DNA of 64,000 bases from DASRIA01 sp963768885 (lineage in GTDB: Bacteria > Actinomycetota > Thermoleophilia > Solirubrobacterales > JBBDJG01). The notes beneath the pieces are model-generated. The model was given only the letters and a program-made list of their open reading frames with translations. It was not told the origin of the DNA and did no database searches. The DNA is taken from assembly GCA_963768885.1 (NCBI GenBank), contig CAVYJN010000006.1, positions 1,302,001-1,366,000 on the forward strand, written 5' to 3'. A program made the translations under genes and the position numbers. Position 1 is the stretch's first letter. Every line of letters begins with the position of its first letter. Of the stretch, positions 50,277 through 57,621 are shown in pieces.

Positions 50277-50684
50277 ATGGACGCCGGGGCCGAAAGCGAG
50301 AACGTGCGCATCGTCCGGCGCCTTTACGAGGCCTGGAACGCGAAGGACGTCGACACCGCGCTCAGCTTCCTGGACCCGGCGGTGGAATGGGTCAACCCCG
50401 ACTACGCCGTCGAGCCGGGCACCCGCCGCGGCCACGAGGGCTTCGTGACCGTGCTGCGCAACCTCGACTCGTCATTCGACTCGTACGGCCACGTGCTGGG
50501 CGAGGTCGTCGAGCTCGGCGACCGCCTGCTCTGGCACACGGTCTTCCACGCCCGAGGCCGCGACAGCGGCATCGAGATCGACATCCCCGAACAGCACCTG
50601 TGGACGCTGCGGGAGGGCAAGATCGTCGAGCTGCGCTGGTTCCACGACGTGGCCGAGGCCGAGGAGGCCGCCGCCTCCGGATGA
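50277..50684 (+). CDS. SnoaL/NTF2-like protein 1
   Basis: 135-residue cone-fold protein of the nuclear transport factor 2 superfamily. ENVRIVRRLYEAWNAKDVDTALSFLDPAVEWVNP is the typical start; LWHTVFHARGRDSG and EQHLWTLREGKIVELRWFHD the end. Fold members are isomerases, hydrolases or binders; substrate unknown. ATG at 50277 is about 8 nt from GATAAT, so a leaderless mRNA is likely. First of four related copies around a tRNA. Confidence 0.85.
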   Translation: MDAGAESENVRIVRRLYEAWNAKDVDTALSFLDPAVEWVNPDYAVEPGTRRGHEGFVTVLRNLDSSFDSYGHVLGEVVELGDRLLWHTVFHARGRDSGIEIDIPEQHLWTLREGKIVELRWFHDVAEAEEAAASG

Positions 50685-50728
50685 CCCGCACGGTGACCGC
50701 GCGGCCCGGCATCTAGAATCGCGGTCGA

Positions 50729-50801
50729 GCGCGCATAGCTCAGTGGATAGAGCGCTGGCCTCCGGAGCCAGAGGTCGCAGGTTCGAATCCTGCTGCGCGC
50801 G
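50729..50801 (+). tRNA. tRNA-Arg (anticodon CCG)
   Basis: Full cloverleaf in 73 nt: acceptor GCGCGCA/TGCGCGC with discriminator G; D arm with AGTGGATAGA; anticodon stem CTGGC/GCCAG with loop CTCCGGA giving CCG; T arm GCAGG-TTCGAAT-CCTGC. No 3' CCA is encoded. It reads CGG codons, which should be frequent at this GC content. It lies inside the SnoaL cluster. Confidence 0.97.
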
Positions 50802-50872
50802 TGGCCTGCCGGGCGATTTGCGCGTCGTCCCTAGCCCCGTCGAAGCTCCTGGGCCTGCGCGATACTGCGCGG

Positions 50873-51296
50873 ATGACGTCGCAGCAGAACGTGGAGATCG
50901 TGCAACGCATCTTCGAGGGGTGGGCGACCGGGGACCTTTCCGCAGGCGCGGAGCACTTCGACCGGCACGTCGCGTTCGTCGTCAGCCGTGACTTCCCGGC
51001 GTGGGGCGCCAAGTTCGGCCGTGACGGCGTGGAGCATTACATGCGCGACTTCCTTGCTCAGTGGGAGCACGCCACGTTCACGGCGACACGCCTCCGAACC
51101 GCCGGAGACACCGTGCTGGCCGATGTCGTGCAGCACGCGAAGAGGGAGAGCCAGCGGGATCGAGGGCGAGCTCTCGTTCTTCATGCTCTTCACGTTCCGT
51201 GGACAACGGATCGTGCGGTTCGAGTGCGTCATGGAGGAGACAGAGGCCCTCGAAGCCGTGGGCCTGTCGGAGCAAGGCGCTCACGCCGGCTCCTGA
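50873..51296 (+). CDS. SnoaL/NTF2-like protein 2 (one frameshift)
   Basis: Paralogue of the neighbours: QQNVEIVQRIFEGWATGDLS at the start and GELSFFMLFTFRGQRIVRFE near the end, in a second frame. The break near 51150 is a single base; length is 3n+1. ATG at 50873 lies 7 nt after GATACT (possible leaderless promoter). The 55 bp over the start closely match the start of copy 3 (51290-51345), so a tandem duplication is evident. Function unknown. Confidence 0.75.
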
Positions 51297-51319
51297 GCCT
51301 GCGGGATACTGCGCGGGCG

Positions 51320-51739
51320 ATGTCGCAGGAGAACGTGGAGATCGTGCGGAGGATGTTCGAGTTAGGCCGAGCTCGGCCCTTGAGCGGCAGGGACTGGGAA
51401 AGGATGTCGGAGCTGGTCGATCCGGATGTCGAGCTGCGCGGAACCGTGGGCGGTCTGGAAGACGGCTACGTCAGCCGAGGCATGGACCCGATCAGGCAGC
51501 GCTTCGAGGCTGAGGACAACGAGGTCTGGGACGAGCACCGCATCGAGCCGGTGAGGTTCATCGACGCCGGCGAGCGGGTGGTCGTGATTCAGCGTGAATA
51601 CCAGCGCGGCAAGGGCAGCGGTGTGGAGCTCGAGATCGACACGGCCACCGTCTTCGACATTCGTGGTGGCCGCATCGTTCGCATCCAGCCGTACATGGAC
51701 CCAGCGGCAGCTCTCGAAGCCGTGGGGGTGTCGGAGTAG
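51320..51739 (+). CDS. SnoaL/NTF2-like protein 3
   Basis: 139 residues, intact: MSQENVEIVRRMFELGRARP, then VELRGTVGGLEDG, AEDNEVWDEHRIEPVRFIDAG, FDIRGGRIVRIQPYMD. ATG at 51320 with GATACT 16 nt upstream. Tail LEAVGVSE echoes LEAVGLSE of copy 2. Role unknown; such families are heavily expanded in Solirubrobacterales-type genomes. Confidence 0.85.
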   Translation: MSQENVEIVRRMFELGRARPLSGRDWERMSELVDPDVELRGTVGGLEDGYVSRGMDPIRQRFEAEDNEVWDEHRIEPVRFIDAGERVVVIQREYQRGKGSGVELEIDTATVFDIRGGRIVRIQPYMDPAAALEAVGVSE

Positions 51740-51742
51740 GCG

Positions 51743-51841
51743 ATGTCGCAGGAGAACGTGGAGATCGTCCGTCGCTTGTTTCAGGCGTTCGACGACCGCG
51801 ATCTCGAGAACCTGTTGCCGACCTTCACCGACGAGCGACCA
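51743..51841 (+). pseudogene. SnoaL/NTF2-like copy 4, truncated
   Basis: Starts 3 bp after copy 3 with MSQENVEIVRRLFQAFDDRD and LENLLPTFTDE, then family similarity stops abruptly at about 51840, after 33 residues. The frame then runs out of frame into the lipoprotein gene at 51849. It appears to be a paralogue that lost its 3' three quarters by deletion, leaving the lipoprotein gene joined to it. Confidence 0.7.
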
Positions 51842-51848
51842 TGTGTCC

Positions 51849-52481
51849 ATGAGATGCGCCCGCGCAGCGATCGTCGTCCTGGTGCTCGCTCTCCTGACCG
51901 GGTGCGGCGGGGACGGCGAGGGCGATTCGAAGCAGCCCGTGCTCCTCGACGTCACCGCGCCGCGTGACGGCGCGGCGGTCCCGAGATCGGCCGTGCGCGT
52001 GCGCGGCCGCGTCACCCCCCAGGCCCACGTGACCGTCAACGGGAGGCCGGCGGCCGAGCGGGCGGGCGAGTTCCGGCTGACGATCGACGCCACGCCGGGT
52101 CTCAACACGCTCATGGTGGTCGCCTCGAAGGAGGGTTACACCCCCGCCTCGAAGCGGATCTCGTTCCGGGCCCCCGAGCGACGCGCCCCGTCGCGAGCCG
52201 ATCGGAGGGCGGAGGGCCTTCGCTTCTTCCTCGAGCAGAGCTTCGGCGGGGCGCTCGAGACAGGCGTCCCGGCGTCCTGGTTCCGCTACGTCGTCCTCGA
52301 CAAGACCCTGGTCGGACGCGACGGGTCCGTGACGGTCGCAACTTCGCTCCCGCCCGGCGCCCGTCGATCGCGCAGGCAGGCCAGGATGATCTGCCGCGCA
52401 GCGCTCAGCTTCGACGCCAGCAAGTACGCCGGCAAGGTCGAGGTCGAGGCGCGCGATCGCTCGAAGCTCGCCGGGTGCTGA
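51849..52481 (+). CDS. Lipoprotein with glucodextranase-like (Big/FN3-type) domain
   Basis: 210 residues. Lipobox LLTGCGG (cysteine near residue 18) after a hydrophobic segment (AAIVVLVLALLTG), so it is exported and lipid-anchored. Residues 30-100 (VLLDVTAPRDGAAVPRSAVR, VNGRPAAERAGEF, LNTLMVVASKEGYTPASK) form an Ig-like beta domain common on surface proteins. The C-terminal half has a Cys-containing part (ARMICRAALSFDASKYAG) I do not recognise. Starts at ATG 51849, just after the truncated SnoaL copy. Confidence 0.75.
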   Translation: MRCARAAIVVLVLALLTGCGGDGEGDSKQPVLLDVTAPRDGAAVPRSAVRVRGRVTPQAHVTVNGRPAAERAGEFRLTIDATPGLNTLMVVASKEGYTPASKRISFRAPERRAPSRADRRAEGLRFFLEQSFGGALETGVPASWFRYVVLDKTLVGRDGSVTVATSLPPGARRSRRQARMICRAALSFDASKYAGKVEVEARDRSKLAGC

Positions 52482-52497
52482 GCGCACCCGGCCGGCG

Positions 52498-54762
52498 CTA
52501 GGCGACGGCGGGCTCGGCCGCGCGAACGGGGGCGACCTCGACCGGAATGCCGTTCAGGACGGCGTTGCCGGAGGGCACGTCGACCGCCATCTCGTCGGCG
52601 AGAAGATTGCTGTTGGTCCCCGGATGCGCCGCGGCGACGTCGAGGCGCGCCTCGGGATCGTCGTGCCCCCACCCGTGCGGGATGCTCACGACGCCCGGCA
52701 TGATCGCGTCCGTGACCTCGACCGCGACCTCGATCTCTCCGCGCCCGGAGGTCACGGCTGCACGGTTGCCGTCCTCGAGCCCCAGCCGCGCGGCGTCGTC
52801 GGGATGTACGTGCATCGTGCAGCGCTCCTTGCCCCGAACGAGGTTGGGGACGTTGTGCATCCAGGAGTTGTTGGAGCGCAGCTGGCGCCGCCCGATCAGG
52901 ACGATGTCGCCGTTGCGCCCGCGCGTCATCGAGGCCCGCAGCCGGGCCAGGTCGGAGACGATCGGCTCGGGCGCCAGCTCGATCTTCCCACTGGGAGTTC
53001 GCAGCACCTCGGGGATCCGCGGCTCCAGCGGGCCGAGGTCGACGCCGTGCGGCGCCGCCTCGAGGCGCGCGAGCGTGAGGCCGTCGGCGTCGGACCCGAA
53101 GCGATCGCCGTACGGACCTGAGCGCAGCATCCAGTCGAGCACGCGCTCCGGGCCGCGCCGCGGCTCGAGCGCGGCCATCAGCTCCCCCGCGTCCCGACCG
53201 GCGAGCGCCGAGTGCGGGTCCTGCAGCTCCCGGCCCACGAGGCTGCCGACCACCATGTCGTCGAAGGCGTCGACATCGACGTCGGGGCCCTGGCCGGAGA
53301 CGATGCCGGCGAGCCGGAGGATGGTGCGCCACTCGGCCATCTGCGAATCCGCGAGGTCCAGGACGGCGGGCGAGTAGTTCGCGACGTTCCGCGCGGCCAG
53401 CTGGTAGAGGGCGAGGTCGTAGTGCGAGCGATAGAGCGGCGACGGGGCCGGCAGGATCACGTCCGCGTGGCGGGTGGTCTCGTTGACGTAGATGTCGACG
53501 CTCACCATCAGGTCGAGCCCTTCGACCGCCCGGCGCAGCCGGCCCGCGTTCGGGGTGCTCACGACCGGGTTCCCCGCGAAGGTGAACAGGACCCGCACCT
53601 GGCCGTCGCCCGGCGTGTCGATCTCCTCGGCCATGCCGGCGACGGGCAGCTCGCCGAGCGCCTCGGGCAGGCCGCGGACGCGGCTGCTCCACCGTCCGAC
53701 CTGCATGCCCTTGCCCTGCCCCGGCGCGCCGCGCGTGTTCGAGGCGCCGGCCGCCGCCTTGGTGAACATCGCCCCGCCCGGGCGGTCGAGATTTCCGGTG
53801 ACGACGTTCAGCACGTCCACCAGCCAGCTGGCGAGCGTGCCGAACTCCTGCGTGCAGGTGCCGATCCGGCCGTAGACGGCAGCGCGTTCGGCGCCCGCCA
53901 GCTCGCGCGCCATGCGCCGGATCTCGCCCGCGCCGATGCCGCAGGCCTGCGAGGCCGACTCGGGCGGGAACTCCCGGGCGAGCTGCTCCACCTGCTCGAG
54001 CCCGTGCACGTGAGCGGCCACGTCGCCGAGGTCGATCAGCCCTTCCTCGACGATCACGCTCAACATGCCGAGCAGCAGGTGGGCATCCGTCCCGGGCCTG
54101 ATGAAGTGGTGCTCGTCGGCGACCTCGGCCGTGCGGCTGCGCCGGGGGTCGATCACCACGACCTTCCCGCCGCGCTCGCGGATCGCCCGCAGGCGTCCGC
54201 GCATGTCGGGCGCCGTCAGGAGGCTCCCGTTGGACGCGAGCGGGTTCGCCCCGAGCAGCAGCAGGTGGTCGGTACGGTCCACGTCGGGGATCGGGATCGA
54301 GAGCGCACCGCCGAACATGAGCCCGGCCGAGACGTGCTTGGGCATCTGGTCGACCGTCGTCGCCGAGAAGACGTTGCGGGTGCCGAGCGCCTTCGTGAAG
54401 ACGCGGCCGTAGATCAGCGAGTCCAGGTTGTGCGCATTCGGGTTGCCGAGGTAGATCCCGACGGCATCGCGGCCGTGCTCTTCGAGCAGAGGGCGCAGGC
54501 GGCGATCGATCTCCGCGAACGCGTCGTCCCACGAGACCTCCTCGAACCCGGCGGCGGTCCGGATCAGCGGCGTGCGGACCCGGTTCGGGTCCTCGTGCAG
54601 CGCTTTCAGGGCGACGCCCTTGGGGCAGATGAACCCGCGGCTGAACACGTCGTCCACGTCACCGCGGATCGCCGTGACGTTCCCGTCTTCGAGCGTCAGC
54701 TCGAGTCCGCAGGTGGCCTCGCACAACGGGCAGGTGCGGTAGGCGGTGACGGTCTCGGTCAA
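52498..54762 (-). CDS. Molybdopterin-dependent oxidoreductase (MopB family)
   Basis: 754 residues of the DMSO-reductase superfamily. N-terminal [4Fe-4S] ligands C11-x2-C14-x3-C18 and C46 (FICPKG). Mo-bis-MGD site motifs YLGNPNAHNLDS, GANPLASNGSLLTAP, VVVIDPRRSRTAEVADEH. C-terminal domain binds the cofactor (HNVPNLVRGKERCTMHVHPDDA; VSIPHGWGH). No Tat signal, so it is cytoplasmic. No partner subunit is near, suggesting a soluble enzyme using a diffusible electron carrier. TTG at 54762. Substrate unknown. Confidence 0.9.
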   Translation of the reverse strand: MTETVTAYRTCPLCEATCGLELTLEDGNVTAIRGDVDDVFSRGFICPKGVALKALHEDPNRVRTPLIRTAAGFEEVSWDDAFAEIDRRLRPLLEEHGRDAVGIYLGNPNAHNLDSLIYGRVFTKALGTRNVFSATTVDQMPKHVSAGLMFGGALSIPIPDVDRTDHLLLLGANPLASNGSLLTAPDMRGRLRAIRERGGKVVVIDPRRSRTAEVADEHHFIRPGTDAHLLLGMLSVIVEEGLIDLGDVAAHVHGLEQVEQLAREFPPESASQACGIGAGEIRRMARELAGAERAAVYGRIGTCTQEFGTLASWLVDVLNVVTGNLDRPGGAMFTKAAAGASNTRGAPGQGKGMQVGRWSSRVRGLPEALGELPVAGMAEEIDTPGDGQVRVLFTFAGNPVVSTPNAGRLRRAVEGLDLMVSVDIYVNETTRHADVILPAPSPLYRSHYDLALYQLAARNVANYSPAVLDLADSQMAEWRTILRLAGIVSGQGPDVDVDAFDDMVVGSLVGRELQDPHSALAGRDAGELMAALEPRRGPERVLDWMLRSGPYGDRFGSDADGLTLARLEAAPHGVDLGPLEPRIPEVLRTPSGKIELAPEPIVSDLARLRASMTRGRNGDIVLIGRRQLRSNNSWMHNVPNLVRGKERCTMHVHPDDAARLGLEDGNRAAVTSGRGEIEVAVEVTDAIMPGVVSIPHGWGHDDPEARLDVAAAHPGTNSNLLADEMAVDVPSGNAVLNGIPVEVAPVRAAEPAVA

Positions 54763-54846
54763 GGCAGGCTCTGCGCCGGATCCTAGTCGAGCGACGGGCT
54801 GACAGGAAGGCTTGCCGCTTGTGCGGATCGACGTTAGTGTGAGGCC

Positions 54847-54999
54847 ATGTCGATCGGCTCGATCCTGGAGGTGCTGCTACTCGTCGCCTGGTTCGCCGTA
54901 TCGGCGGCCTTCACCGCATGGGTCGTGACCGAGTGGCGTCACTCCCGCCGGCCGGAGCGCGCATCCGGGCGCTCCCCCGGAAGCGACCGCGCGATCTAG
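54847..54999 (+). CDS. Tiny membrane protein, 50 aa
   Basis: ATG at 54847; one strong transmembrane helix (GSILEVLLLVAWFAVSAAF) followed by a basic, Arg/Ser/Pro-rich tail (RHSRRPERASGRSPGSDRAI). No recognised family. Its TAG overlaps the stop of the minus-strand gene 54996-55172 by two bases, so the two are convergent. Divergent from the molybdopterin oxidoreductase. Confidence is moderate because small ORFs arise by chance, but composition is clearly membrane-like. Confidence 0.5.
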   Translation: MSIGSILEVLLLVAWFAVSAAFTAWVVTEWRHSRRPERASGRSPGSDRAI

Positions 55000-55172
55000 T
55001 CCGCGCCGTCGGGGCCGAGCGCCGCGAGCGTGGCGCCGACCACGATCCCGGTGCCGAGCAGGTAGATCGTGAGAGCGACCACGACGGCCGTCGTGGTCCC
55101 GGCCGCCACGGCGCCGCCGATCGCGGCCGCGGTGAGCGTGGTGATCCCGACGAAGATGATCAGCAGTGCCAT
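54996..55172 (-). CDS. Tiny two-helix membrane protein, 58 aa
   Basis: ATG at 55172 gives MALLIIFVGITTLTAAAIGG and two membrane helices, then a short acidic end (LGPDGAD). A longer frame reaches 55292 but its upstream part is Pro/Arg-rich and unlikely. It resembles small holin-like or phage-shock-type proteins only in topology. Its stop overlaps the convergent gene on the plus strand. Confidence 0.5.
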   Translation of the reverse strand: MALLIIFVGITTLTAAAIGGAVAAGTTTAVVVALTIYLLGTGIVVGATLAALGPDGAD

Positions 55173-55264
55173 CGGTGGCGCATGATAGCCGCGCGGGACG
55201 GCGGCTTCCCGCCCCCGCAGCCCGGGGTTCGGGAATTCGTCCGGATCGCGTTTAGAAATCCGGC

Positions 55265-55368
55265 GTGGAGGCCATAACCACAGCACCTCCAAAGTAGAAC
55301 CTTGCCTGCCAGCGGCAAGGACCTCTTGGAAAGCGTCTGACCTCCCGGCGGACGCTTTCCTTTTTTTT
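55265..55368 (+). ncRNA. Candidate small RNA with anti-Shine-Dalgarno motifs
   Basis: Plus-strand region with no coding frame, ending in a strong terminator. Hairpin 1: CCTTGCC-TGCCAGC-GGCAAGG (55300-55320). Hairpin 2 is the terminator. ACCTCC occurs in single-stranded positions twice (55285-55290 and in the terminator loop at 55340-55345), exactly complementary to the GGAGGT core of ribosome-binding sites. A weak -10-like TAGAAA lies at 55253-55258. The start at about 55265 is a guess. No known RNA family matches by eye. Confidence 0.55.
55328..55368 (+). terminator. Strong intrinsic terminator
   Basis: 10-bp perfect stem GGAAAGCGTC/GACGCTTTCC with a 13-nt C-rich loop (TGACCTCCCGGCG), followed by eight T residues on the plus strand. 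The clearest rho-independent terminator in the window. The nearest plus-strand gene ends 330 bp upstream, so it most likely ends the candidate small RNA. Confidence 0.9.
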
Positions 55369-55402
55369 GGGCTGTTTCCCAGGCCCCCCCGGCGAGGCGC
55401 CC

Positions 55403-55642
55403 TCAGTAGTTCGCGGGCGGATCGCTGGCCGGGAACGTCTCCTCGGCCTCGCGGTCCGCGCGCTCGTCGTCGCGCTCGTCCGGGCGCGGGTCGGCCGGCT
55501 TCTCCGGCGAGACCGCCTCCCCGGGGACGTCCGGCAGACGTTCCTCGGTACCGGAGCCGGGGCCCTCCCGCTCGCGATTCTGCCGGCCGGCGGGCGGCTC
55601 GGCGGTCTCGCGCTCGTGCGCCGGGTCGGGCGACCGGTCCAT
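55403..55642 (-). CDS. Small charged protein with FPASDPP motif
   Basis: 79 residues, almost all polar or charged (Arg, Asp, Glu, Pro), no helix propensity obvious; probably intrinsically disordered. The C-terminus EETFPASDPPANY carries the FPASDPP motif found at the ends of many unrelated short bacterial proteins of unknown role. ATG at 55642, right after the UspA-like gene's stop, so co-transcription is likely. Confidence 0.6.
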   Translation of the reverse strand: MDRSPDPAHERETAEPPAGRQNREREGPGSGTEERLPDVPGEAVSPEKPADPRPDERDDERADREAEETFPASDPPANY

Positions 55643-55643
55643 G

Positions 55644-56519
55644 TCAGGCGGAGGCGATGGTCAGCGCGATGCCCGCCGCGACCGCTGCCGGGATGCCGTA
55701 GAGAACCGTCTTGGCCATGAAGTCCGCCAGCCCACCCTTGTAGTTGCCGCTCCGCAGCAGCAGGAGCATGGGAACGTGGATGATCGTCACGATCGTCGCC
55801 AGGATGGCGATCGTGAGGAGCGCGATGCAGGCCGGATCGTCCGCGGAATAGTCGTGGAAGAGGTCACCCCGGCAATTGGCCGCCATCAGCCAGAGCGACA
55901 GGGTGCCGAGCGGGCCGACCGCGAGCGCGAGCCGGTCGCGCCGCGACATCGGCGGCAGGTAGTCGGTCTCGAACTCGGCCTGGGCGAGGTCGGCCTGGGC
56001 CTCGGCGCGCACGGACGAGACCTCCCGAACGTCCTTGATCCGGCCTTCCGCGCCGTCGGGCTCGAGCTCGATGTGGGTGATCGGCACCGAGACCTCGCGA
56101 CGAGCGCGCTCGACGATGTCCCGCTCGAGCCACGTCGCGCGCTCGCTCGGGTGGGCCACGATGATCACCTCATCGGCGGGGAACCGGACCAGCCCGTCGC
56201 GGATCGCGAGGATCGGGTCCGCCTCGCCGACCTCGCCGCTCGCCGCGACGTCCTTTCCGCGCAGCGCCTCGATCGAGACCTGCATCTTGCGCCGGGCCGT
56301 CTCGCGATCGTCGTCCAAGTCTCCGGCTGCCAGGTCGAGCGGAGACCGAACGAGCGTCGGAGCCACGATCCGCGCCTCGGCGCCGGCGCCGGCGCGCCGG
56401 GCGATCTCCTCGACGAGCCGCTCCCCCCCGACTGCCTCGTTGGCAAGAACGAGAATGCGGCGAGGGCGCTCGCGCTGCGCGCCGGAGGCGGCGCTGGTGT
56501 CGAAGGGCCTCGTTGCCAT
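55644..56519 (-). CDS. UspA-like cytoplasmic domain fused to three membrane helices
   Basis: ATG at 56519; 291 residues. N-terminal half (RRILVLANEAVGGERLVEEI, ADEVIIVAHPSERATWLERD) has a Usp-like alpha/beta fold. C-terminal half has about three helices (LAVGPLGTLSLWLMAANC, CIALLTIAILATIVTIIH, TVLYGIPAAVAAGIALTI). Membrane-tethered stress protein or sensor is an inference. Followed at once by the FPASDPP gene; a HAD phosphatase lies upstream. Confidence 0.65.
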   Translation of the reverse strand: MATRPFDTSAASGAQRERPRRILVLANEAVGGERLVEEIARRAGAGAEARIVAPTLVRSPLDLAAGDLDDDRETARRKMQVSIEALRGKDVAASGEVGEADPILAIRDGLVRFPADEVIIVAHPSERATWLERDIVERARREVSVPITHIELEPDGAEGRIKDVREVSSVRAEAQADLAQAEFETDYLPPMSRRDRLALAVGPLGTLSLWLMAANCRGDLFHDYSADDPACIALLTIAILATIVTIIHVPMLLLLRSGNYKGGLADFMAKTVLYGIPAAVAAGIALTIASA

Positions 56520-56586
56520 GCCGATCTCCGGGTACCCGCCGCCGAGGCGGCAAAACATCGCGCTGTCCGAGCGGCGTCTCCCGGGC

Positions 56587-57249
56587 TCAATCGCCGTGGG
56601 CGAGCGGCGTCTCCGCGAGCCGCTCGAGGAGCGCGGGGATCGACTCGAACACGCTCACCGCGCCGGCGTCGCGCAGCTCCTGGTCGGAGAAGCCGCCGGT
56701 CAGCAGCGCGATCGTCGGGACTCCGCACCGGTGCGCGGCCTCGCAGTCCCAGGTCGAGTCCCCCACCATCACGGCGTCCCCCCCGCCCGCCTTCTCCTTC
56801 CCCGCCGCGACGAGGTCTGGGTCGGGCTTCGTGTGCTCGACGTCGGCGGAGGTGGTCCAGCCGTCGACGAGCTCGCGGGCATCGAGCAGGTCGAGATAGC
56901 GGTCGACCTCGTCGCTCTTCGCGGACGACGCCAGCACCACGGCGTGCCCGCGGCGCTTCAGCTCCACGATCAGGTCACGGGCCTGCGGAAGGGGCTCGAC
57001 CTCGCCGATCATCTCCATGTAGAGGTCCTTCTCGGCGTCGCGGATGCGGTCGCCGAGGCGCTGCTCCACCTCGTCCCCGCAGAGCGCCGCGACCAGCTGG
57101 TCTCCCCCCATGCCGATGTGGCGATGCACCCGCCACAGCGGCAGGACGATGCCGTTGCGGCGGAAGGCACGGAACCACGCCAGGGCGTGCTGATAGTTGG
57201 TGTCGACGAGCGTTCCGTCGACGTCGAGGAGGGCTGCGGGCGGCGGCAT
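56587..57249 (-). CDS. HAD-superfamily phosphatase
   Basis: 220 residues, subfamily IA (phosphoglycolate/beta-phosphoglucomutase type). Motif I LLDVDGTLVDTN with the nucleophile Asp (residue 9) and acid Asp; motif II VLASSAKS; motif III Lys in TKPDPDL; motif IV VMVGDSTWDCEAA. A helical cap lies between 20 and 85. Substrate unclear, small phosphate esters likely. ATG at 57249, divergent from the membrane protein at 57334. Confidence 0.9.
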   Translation of the reverse strand: MPPPAALLDVDGTLVDTNYQHALAWFRAFRRNGIVLPLWRVHRHIGMGGDQLVAALCGDEVEQRLGDRIRDAEKDLYMEMIGEVEPLPQARDLIVELKRRGHAVVLASSAKSDEVDRYLDLLDARELVDGWTTSADVEHTKPDPDLVAAGKEKAGGGDAVMVGDSTWDCEAAHRCGVPTIALLTGGFSDQELRDAGAVSVFESIPALLERLAETPLAHGD

Positions 57250-57284
57250 CGCGTGGGCCTATGTCTACCGCGAAATCGTCCCGG

Positions 57285-57305
57285 CGAAAACCATCGGGGT
57301 TTTCG
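57285..57305. repeat. Inverted repeat in the HAD/membrane-protein divergent promoter
   Basis: Perfect 8-bp arms CGAAAACC/GGTTTTCG with a 5-bp spacer, lying between two divergent starts (57249 minus, 57334 plus). The symmetry and position suit an operator for a dimeric regulator acting on both genes. Confidence 0.4.
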
Positions 57306-57333
57306 ACGCCAATCCCTGGGTACAGACGAGACC

Positions 57334-57621
57334 ATGCAGGCACCCACCTCTCTGACGCTCGTCGGCGCGCTGATCGCGGTCGGGGCGCTTTTGGTCGCGT
57401 TCGCCGTGATCATCGGCGCACCGATCCTGGCCGTGCCGTTCGTGGTGCTCGGTGCGTTCATATTTCTCGTGTGGCGAGGCAAGCAACGTTCCGATCCGAC
57501 GCTGCGGGAGCGCCACGGCGCCCGGGTCCCGACCACCGAGGAGGCCGCGGCCGACCCCGCCGGGGACTCGGGGGTCCGTGAAGCCGCCCGGGCCAAGAGC
57601 TCGAGCACCCGCGCCGCGTAG
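57334..57621 (+). CDS. Small membrane protein with basic tail
   Basis: 95 residues: two helices (LTLVGALIAVGALLVAFAVI, PILAVPFVVLGAFIFLVW) then a cytoplasmic basic/acidic tail (RGKQRSDPTLRERHGARVPT). ATG at 57334. No known family recognised. Its 3' end overlaps the DUF72 start by 44 bp, so the two are co-transcribed. Confidence 0.65.
   Translation: MQAPTSLTLVGALIAVGALLVAFAVIIGAPILAVPFVVLGAFIFLVWRGKQRSDPTLRERHGARVPTTEEAAADPAGDSGVREAARAKSSSTRAA

Noticed and set aside
53212..54786. Plus-strand frame of 524 codons opposite the molybdopterin oxidoreductase
   Set aside because: Shadow of a clean, motif-complete gene on the minus strand.
55300..55368. Actinobacterial 6C RNA
   Set aside because: It also has two hairpins with C-rich loops, but the loops lack runs of six C, so the match is not supported.
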